Source of the DNA: Sporodiniella umbellata
Taxonomy: Eukaryota; Mucoromycota; Mucoromycetes; Mucorales; Rhizopodaceae
Reading direction: 5' to 3'
Length of the DNA: 64,000 nt
Assembly: GCA_025677835.1 (NCBI GenBank)
Contig: JAIXMR010000026.1
Coordinates: 170,531 to 234,530, forward strand
Part shown: one piece after another, positions 57,013 through 64,000 of the stretch
Layout of the letters: each line of letters begins with the position of its first letter
How positions within the stretch are numbered: the stretch's first letter is position 1
Notes under the pieces: generated by a model
Seen by the model: only the letters and a program-made list of their open reading frames with translations
What the model was told of the DNA's origin: nothing
Databases searched by the model: none
Program-made: the position numbers and the translations under genes

Positions 57013-59013
57013 ACATCATACTATCAATAATAGTAAAAAAGCGAGCGTTCATACGAAAAAAGTAAGAATTACTCATGAGAAACAAAGAGAAAGAGGCCCT
57101 GTGTTATCAATAGAATCTCGACTCATCTTTTCTAGGTGTGTAGTGCAAGACAATACTGTGATTCTCAGAAATTAGTGTAATAAACAGTTGTTTTAAGCTT
57201 AGACACAAAAAAGAATGGCGCGAATGAGGCTTGAAAATTTACAATTACAGAAACAATAATTCAAGTACCCAAAAAAAAAAAAGGTACAGCCTGTGCATAT
57301 TAGTGATACCATTGTTGCAAAACTTTTTTTTAAAGAAAAAAACTTAATTAGAGTGTTTACTTTATAGTATTATTTGTATAACTAGGAAAGCATAATAAAA
57401 GGTGAGAATCAAAGTAAACAAAAAGGTTTGACAGTACCTATCTAGTAAAATTTATTTTATTCATTGTAACCGCACTACTACATTTTTCTTTTCTTTTAAT
57501 AAATCGTATAAAAGTGTAGTACAGAAAAAGCGTTTTCATGTCCACATCAATATCAAAATCCGTTCCGTACTTTATTTGTGACATTCCAAAGAAATAGGTA
57601 TTAAACACTTTTCTGTGCAACACACTTTATTTTCCCCGCTCATGACGCGGGGCTTTTTTTTGTATAAAATTGTTAGACTACCAAATAGAAAGCCCTTGAT
57701 CATTCGCCAAACTGATAGGTTCATAAGGAATAAGACTAGGATCCTTTTCTTGCTCTGTAATAAGTTGTCCTTTGGAGTGAACTTACCTGTAAATAATCGC
57801 GTTTAGACGTACTCATTAAGATCTGTAAATTCCCATACACTTTGGAGGGAACACTTAGCTTTGTCCTGCCTCGCGTTTAGCAAAACGTTGGCTATATATA
57901 CTGTTTTACAAATATATCAAAGAGACAGCTATACAAGCACATTTAGATCCTTGGTGCATATACTGTATATATAGCTAGTACGGCCCCAATAGTTTTACGC
58001 GTTCCTAATACGCATGTACTCTTAATATATATATACATATCACATATAAATTCCCCAGTTGATCAGCAGCTTTTTCTAAGCCTTCTAATGAAAGTGTTGT
58101 ACACGTTCCAATCAAGCTCTGGGTTTCTCAATAGGGCCGCCAAGATTAGGTACCTTTTTCGTTTATTTACTTTTGTTTTCAAACACATCTTTTGTGATCT
58201 GGTAACATAGGAAGCCCCTTAATTAATTACAAAAACAAATTATTGAAACCACTTGTAAACGATATTGTATTCTTAATTTAAATTGAGTACTGTACGCTGA
58301 TCCCGTGAAAACTATACATCCGAGTATTCTTTTCTTGTTTTTTTCTAAAAAAGAGTGGTACTTGTCTTTTGGCCGAGTAGCTTAACCAGTACAGTGTTTG
58401 AAAACGGCCCTTTAAATGACAAGGCTTAAATGATGTATTGATAAACACTTTGTAGAAATAATAAATTCCCAGAGCATTACGCATCAGTCTATAGCTACCA
58501 TGTAGAGCGTCTTTTGTTCTGGCTGCAAAACACCTTTGTTCGTTTTTTTTTTTAATTTTGTAAAACGGATATTTGTTTTAGTGACCGCTTTTAACGAGGC
58601 TGTCTTTCATTTTCAGTGGTGAACACTGCCCTAACCTCACACAAATATCAACCAAACACAATATAGTTTTAGCGATTATCAGGATTCTCCTATTGACAAA
58701 TTTTTTTTTATTGTTTCAAACCTGTAGGACTTATAATATAATAAAAGATGATTCCTGCACTCTTTTTTTTTTAAAAAAAAAACAGTCATTTGGCCTTTTA
58801 GACGCACTTTGTAGTAAAGTTTAGGGCTTTTGTATCAATGCTGTTTTTTAAGGGAGCCAAAGCAGTGGTTGAGAGATAAATTGTAAAAATACTTAATCCT
58901 ATAGTAAGCGGCTCAACAAAACTAGAGCGCCCAATTGAAACTCAGGGCCGCGTCATCGTCATAACTTGCTCCTCCTTTAAACATCTAAAAAACTACTTTC
59001 TCTCTATCCCAAC
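55927..59013. other. Long intergenic region, promoters of the coiled-coil gene and RPN13
   Basis: This 3.1 kb AT-rich stretch separates two divergent genes. It holds TA- and TG-rich runs near 55985-56040, a TA/TG microsatellite at 56977-57013 and a T10-A10 palindrome near 58762-58783 shortly before RPN13. The short ORFs in it look like chance. No RNA gene was identified. Confidence 0.5.
56977..57013. repeat. (AT)n(GT)n compound microsatellite
   Basis: About nine AT units run directly into about nine GT units in an intergenic stretch. Confidence 0.85.
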
Positions 59014-60093
59014 ATGAGTCTTTTCCCTACCGCACAAAGAAACAACTACTTAGTTGAATTTAACGCAGGAAAATGTATAAGAGAAGGTTCAACTTTAAAA
59101 CCAGATACTAGAAAGGGGTAAGATACTGACGATTGGTCTCTGAATCTTGAATTAATAATTTGCATAGTGTTATTTATTTGGATCAAGTAATAATCAAAAC
59201 ACTGATTTTTGTGTTTATTTCTAAAAATCAAAATATTGACGGACACGCTATTTTTTCTTCATAGGGAGAAGACAACCTTTTGCACTTTTATTGGAAAGAA
59301 AGAAAAAACAACGTTGAACCTGAAGACGTAAAGAAAAAAAAACACGCAAACACGACCAAGATGAACTAACGAAAAAAAAAAATTCACAGGACTTTATTAT
59401 TTTTCCTGAAGAGGCCGATTTTGTTCATGTCAAAGAATGTACAACAGGCCGTGTTTACGTTCTTAAATTTAAGTCGTCTAGTCAAAAACAATTCTATTGG
59501 ATGCAAAACAAGAGCGAAGACAAGGACAAGGAGCTCGTACGAAAAGTCAATCAAACCATCAACGACCCTTCTAGTGCATCCGACCAAGGAAGTTTTGACA
59601 ACGCGGCCCAATCTGATTTTATGCAGATGCTAAGTGGTGGGGCGCAAGGAGAAATAGAGATGAGCCAGGAAAACCTTCTGCACTTTATCGAAAACGCAGG
59701 CTTAAGGTAAGTTTAAAACCTGAAAAACAGAATCTTACTCTAATGTGCGTATAAAGAGGCTCTCTTTCTTCTCTGCCTCGTCAGCAGCACATCTCCTCAA
59801 CTGCTTGGAATCAATTAAAAGAGAAATTGGATGAGATTTCTGTGGAAGAGCATGTCTCATTGGACCTTGGTGATGCTTTGAATACAGAAGCTGCAAATGC
59901 GATTCTAGGGGATGCTGACATTCGTAGCTCACTCTTTCCTTTTATTCCTAGTTCTGACTCCAAAAGAACTAAAGAACAAATCGAGCAGCTAGTACAAGAA
60001 CAACAATTTCAAAAAAGATTACAAGCCATCAACAAAGCTATTGAGCAGGACCGCATGAATACTATACTTGACGACTTGAATTCTGAGAAAAGT

Positions 60094-60124
<31 letters not shown>

Positions 60125-60227
60125 CCAACAGAAGCATTTTTTTCCTACAGATTTGAAGTCTTTTTTGAAGGCTGTGGAAGAGCAAGCAAAAGAAAAAAAT
60201 GGCGACGCGATGGAAGAAGATTTGTAA
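59014..60227 (+). CDS. RPN13: Proteasomal ubiquitin receptor RPN13/ADRM1
   Basis: Rpn13 binds ubiquitin chains at the 19S regulatory particle and recruits the deubiquitinase UCH37. Six exons: 59014-59117, 59168-59186, 59265-59327, 59390-59706, 59757-60091 and 60151-60227, for 304 residues. The N-terminal Pru domain (about residues 10-115) shows YLVEFNAGKC, GVIYLDQ, LLHFYWKER, DFIIFPEEADF, GRVYVLKFKSSSQKQFYWMQ, all in the ADRM1 order. A C-terminal DEUBAD domain (about 190-290) has SVEEHVSLDLGDALNTEAANAIL and IEQLVQEQQFQKRLQ, so unlike yeast Rpn13, which lacks this domain, it should bind UCH37. Exon 2 is only 19 bases. The fifth exon acceptor is AAG (TATAAAG). An acidic tail ends in AMEEDL. Together with the alpha2 subunit at the left edge the window holds two proteasome genes, but 58 kb apart. 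Identity is firm. Confidence 0.92.
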
Positions 60228-61398
60228 CATGTTGCAAGAATAAAAATGACTGAAAAGATTGCCTTTATGTACAATTCAGTGTATCATTTCCTGTTCTTTA
60301 TTCTGTGTCAATATGTAGACCCAGTCTTTACTAATGGCTTGATTTGTAAAGAGGTTCTGAAAAGACATTTTTGAAAGAAAGAAAAAAACGAAAAAATTTT
60401 AGCTATTTATGCGGCCTTCAAATGTTGGTGACGACAATAGAATATCTCAGCTTATTTCTGTATACTTTGATTTTGATTAAGGTTATTACGATAGTATAAT
60501 TCAAGTATAGCTCGGAAGAGGTGATATTTACTGACTATGTACAAAGCCAAGAGCCTTTACAATAGAATACTACCATTTTTTTTTACTTAATGCTACCCTC
60601 TAAGGTCTTCAGCCTTTGGCTTTTGAATAAAACCAGAAATCAGGACATATGTCTGCCTTTACAAACATACTGTACGAAAAACCAAGTAGCACCTTATTTT
60701 GCCTATGCACTTTCCATTAATGAGATGGCTGTTGAAATGTGTGTAGCGCTTTTAAAAGACAACTGACATTAAATATATTGCCAAAGGCGCAAACAACAAT
60801 CGACAAAATGCTTTATAAAGTACAACACAGTTTATGTGATAAAGAACTCACAGCGTATAATTATTACATACTAAGCGTAAATTTCACGCGATTACAAGGT
60901 CTTTCTTAATGCTCACATCAACAAAAAAGAAAAACTCTAGATCTGCAAAGTATAGTAACCGCTACCCGAAGTTACGCTAACTGGTATTGTTTTCACTGCC
61001 CAATCTATAATAAAAGAAAGGATTGTAGTCTCATACGCTTGCTCTGAGTTGGTCACTGGCAAGTTACTGATCAAAAGAGGGCTTTCCCTTATATGACATC
61101 CCTGCAAGAGAAAACCAGAATTTACTGAAGCCGTTTTTCTAAAAGAAAAAATATGCAAACTGAAAAGAAGAAATTTTCGCCTCTTGCCTTTTTGTTATCA
61201 ACCGCTAAAAACAAAAAAGCCTTTCAAGGGTTGACAACGTCGGCTTGACTACAGGCTACCTTTTAAGGAAGTGGAATTTGAAATCGTATCCAATGTGCGC
61301 AATTGACCTTTAAAAAAACAAAAATAAAAGATGAAATCATCCTTATTCCAGCTTTTTTTTTTTTTTAATCCTGTATTTTTTTTTCCTATTCTATTGCC
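60228..61398. other. Intergenic region between RPN13 and the AEC-type transporter
   Basis: Tandem genes flank this stretch. The transporter promoter has a T14 run near 61353-61366 before the start. ORFs such as 60937-61158 have no family features. Nothing else recognised. Confidence 0.5.
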
Positions 61399-62836
61399 AT
61401 GTTAAAGCTTATTATAGCCTCCATTCAGGTAATAAATCAATGAATGTGCTCACTACTTCCAAGAAGCTGAAAGGAGTTCAATTAGGCTATCCTCCAAGTA
61501 ATGGTTGTCGTGTTTTTTGGTGCTTTGCTGGCCAAACTGGGTTACTTTAATATGGACAAGCAAAGAGTAAGGATCGCCCATTAACAGCTCAGTGGCTAAT
61601 GCAGATAATTAGTGGCTATCCAAGCTGAATCTCGTCTTTTTCACGCCCTGCCTCTTGTTTTCTAACATTGCCTCCATTATCTCACTGGAAAAACTCTTGG
61701 CTTTCTGGCCTATTCCTGTGTTTTACCTATCTTTCTCTTTTATGAATTACACAAGCTCACAATTGTTTTCTCGATTAGCAGGTTTAAGCCCTGCTTACCG
61801 CCGATTTGTCACTGCATGCGTAATGTTTTCTAACTCGAACTCTGTACCTATCGCTATCATCACCAGCTTGGCTGTTTCGGATGCAGCCAAGACTTTGGCC
61901 TGGACTGAAGACGATACATCTGAGTCTATCTCTGCTAGGTAACCAAAAAAAAAAAAGTTAAAACTAAAAACAAAACGTTACTTTATTAGAGGTATCTCGT
62001 ACACTCTTTTCTTTGCAATCTTTGGTAACCTTATTCGTTGGTCCTACGGTTACCAACTACTCCAAAAACACTCCGATGAAGACACATCCACAATCCATGA
62101 AGACGAGGAGGTTAACATTCCTCACCATAAGAGTTATCAATCGTTCCCCCATGCCGCTTCCTCTGCTTCCTCCGCCTCTGATGAGGGAATCTTGACCCAC
62201 CCCACTAGTTCAGCTACCATCAGCTTAAACGAATCCAGTAGTCTGTTGCCTCAAAAACAAAAAGAGGAAAAGCCCAGATGGAAATCAGTTATTGAAAGCA
62301 TTCATGGCTGTATGTCGCCTCCTTTATATGCCGCTGTGGTTGCTTTGATTGTTGGTTTGTCTCCTTTAAAGCCACTGTTGTACAACAAACAGTCCTTTCT
62401 GTACCCATCTTTTACCAAAGCTGTCGAATCTTGCGGGAAAGCAGCTGTGCCCCTCATCCTGTCCTGCCTAGGCGCACAATTAGTTGACATTGCTCAATCC
62501 CAACATGAGGCTTCAAATGAAATGAAAAAACCCATCACTTTAGCAATTCTTCTTCGCATGGCCCTTCCGCCTTTTATTGTGCTTCCTATGGCTGTTCTTT
62601 TTGTTCAACATGGACAGAGCTGGTCTAGCCTTGCATCTGACCCAGTCTTTATCACTATGATGATCATCTTAGGTTGTACACCCACCGCTATCAATTTGGT
62701 CCAGATCACTCAAGTCAACAATGTGTTTGAGGAAGAAATGTTACGTATGCTCTTTTGGAGTTATGGTGTTGTTTGCGTTCCTGTTTGTACTCTGCTTGTG
62801 TTTTTGGCTTTGTTCGTTGTTGAAAAAATGTTGTAA
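61399..62836 (+). CDS. Auxin efflux carrier (AEC/PIN-like) family membrane transporter
   Basis: AEC-family proteins are ten-helix secondary carriers; fungal members (yeast ECM3/YNL095C type) sit in the ER or plasma membrane with unclear substrates. Four exons, 61399-61428, 61486-61566, 61613-61938 and 61990-62836, give 427 residues. Five hydrophobic segments occupy the N-terminal 175 residues, including the family signature LSKLNLVFFTPCLLFSNIAS and FSNSNSVPIAI (the unwound-helix motif). A central hydrophilic loop of about 80 residues is Ser- and acid-rich. Five more helices follow, with the second-half motif GCTPTAINLVQITQ. The first exon is only ten codons. Substrate cannot be told from sequence; auxin transport should not be assumed in a fungus. 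Confidence 0.87.
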
Positions 62837-64000
62837 ATTCTCATGGATAATACCCGCTCGACCCTTTTTTCATATATATCTTCCATCTGCTTCTATACAA
62901 ATATACATTTATACATACACACATTCGTATTAAAGACCAATGTTTTTATTATTACTACTATTATTGTATTAAAGCTTTTTAGGTTTTACTCTTTTTTTGG
63001 ATCCTTTGTAGTACGACTTTGAAACCGTTCTTTTATTTTGTTTTTTTCGAAAAAAAAAAGTAACATCTAAATCAGGTTACATTGAAAATGTGTGATTATA
63101 GGTTTCGTTTTTCTTCACAAATGAGAACTATAAAGACCAAAAGGTAGTCTACTTTTCTTACATGTGAGACCACTATTAAATAGTTCTAAATTCGAACTTG
63201 TATAGAATGTGTCTAGAACTACTGTTTGGTGCAAACAAAATAAAAGATTCGCAAATTAGAAAGATCACGCTTTTAAAATAAGAAGTTTAGGATGTTTGTA
63301 TTTTTATTGTTTATTTAGTCTTACAAAAGAAAATGGATCCCATATTTTCATACCATTGGCCTCTCATAAACACATTACACATAGCACGTCTATTTCCATC
63401 AAATTTACTCTGTACCAAAACCTGCTTCTATTTGAAATAAAAAGTCTACGCATACGCAGGCTATATATATTTACGGGAGATTTGGAAAATTCATTCATAT
63501 TTTTTATTCATATGTTTTATTTTTTTTCTGAAAAGAAAAAAAGATTTCTATTTACCAAAAACGTGAATTTCAGAGAATTCTATTATGCTATTTTTACTTT
63601 TTCTTTGAATATGCACCAAAATGTGTGATGATTTTTGATTTTTTTTTTGTACATTAGCGTTTCAACTGTTTTCATATAGCAGTTTGGTTTTTTTGTATCT
63701 AGAATCGAATCTCAATGAGGTTTTAAATGATCCTGGTATAAAAATCTCGAACATCAAGCACTAAACATGTTTTGTACTTCAATTGAATAGAACTACATTT
63801 TGGTTAAGCTCAATAATTGCTGAAGAGGAAAAAAAATAGTGTTTTCTGACTAAAAATCGTAGACCATCTGTCAAGTAATTAGAGGTTAGCGCAAGGCTTT
63901 GACGTATGTAGACAATTCTTTAATACTAAAACTCCGTTTTGGCTATTTTTAAGGTTCTAGAATTTTTTTAGTCTCAAATCTACATTTGTTGCCTACAAAC
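62837..64000. other. Right-edge intergenic sequence
   Basis: After the transporter stop come a TA- and CA-rich 3' flank and AT-rich DNA to the window edge. The ORF at 63296-63628 is phenylalanine- and lysine-rich, has no family features and is probably chance. No other feature is seen. Confidence 0.45.

Noticed and set aside
58360..58425. tRNA-like stretch (GGCCGAGTAGCTTAACC)
   Set aside because: It resembles an A box but no B box (GGTTCRANNCC) or cloverleaf can be formed around it. No other tRNA candidate was found.
1..64000. Transposons, CRISPR arrays, viral insertions
   Set aside because: No transposase, integrase or reverse-transcriptase motifs, no terminal repeats and no regularly spaced direct repeats were seen; repeats present are simple microsatellites and homopolymers.

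Overview
The window is nuclear DNA from a fungus, most likely an early-diverging filamentous lineage (Mucoromycota, probably Mucorales). Nearly every gene is broken by short GT-AG introns of about 50-95 bases. Coding regions sit in AT-rich flanks full of A or T homopolymers. The proteome mixes typical fungal genes (FTR1/FET3 iron uptake, PHO84, RTT106, TMA16) with genes missing from baker's yeast but shared with animals (NELF-B, the Rab3GAP catalytic subunit). The lineage call rests on this gene mix and on family resemblance, not on a search.

Layout, left to right: a proteasome alpha2 subunit cut by the left edge (-); importin beta KAP123 (+); mRNA export factor GLE1 (+) tail to tail with gamma-tubulin complex protein GCP3 (-); phosphate transporter PHO84 (-); a small two-finger C2H2 regulator (-); pausing factor NELF-B (+); a Ser/His-rich unknown (-); TMA16 (-); an acyltransferase of the LPAAT/lysocardiolipin type (+); histone chaperone RTT106 (+); H2B ubiquitin ligase BRE1 (+); a small basic two-exon protein (+); ADP/ATP carrier (+). 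A 6.2 kb AT-rich stretch without a convincing gene follows. The right half holds the divergent iron pair FTR1 (-) / FET3 (+), a divergent hexokinase (+), a WDR44-like WD40 protein (-), RAB3GAP1 (-), a TRF4-type poly(A) polymerase (+), a coiled-coil unknown (-), proteasome receptor RPN13 (+) and an auxin-efflux-carrier-like transporter (+).

Gene models were built by hand: splice sites were chosen so that reading phase closes across every exon and the joined protein matches the family. All models close in phase except one junction in GCP3. Exon coordinates are in each entry.

Functional links: FTR1 and FET3 form the two-component reductive iron-uptake system and share a 439-base promoter holding three perfect copies of the fungal iron-GATA repressor consensus ATCWGATAA, a complete visible regulatory circuit. 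NELF-B, RTT106 and BRE1 all act on RNA polymerase II chromatin but are separated by unrelated genes. The most unusual signals are the NELF-B gene in a fungus, an apparent one-nucleotide exon in the acyltransferase gene, frequent AAG 3' splice sites, and start-codon exons of only 3 or 6 coding bases. No transposon, CRISPR array, rRNA or tRNA gene was identified.
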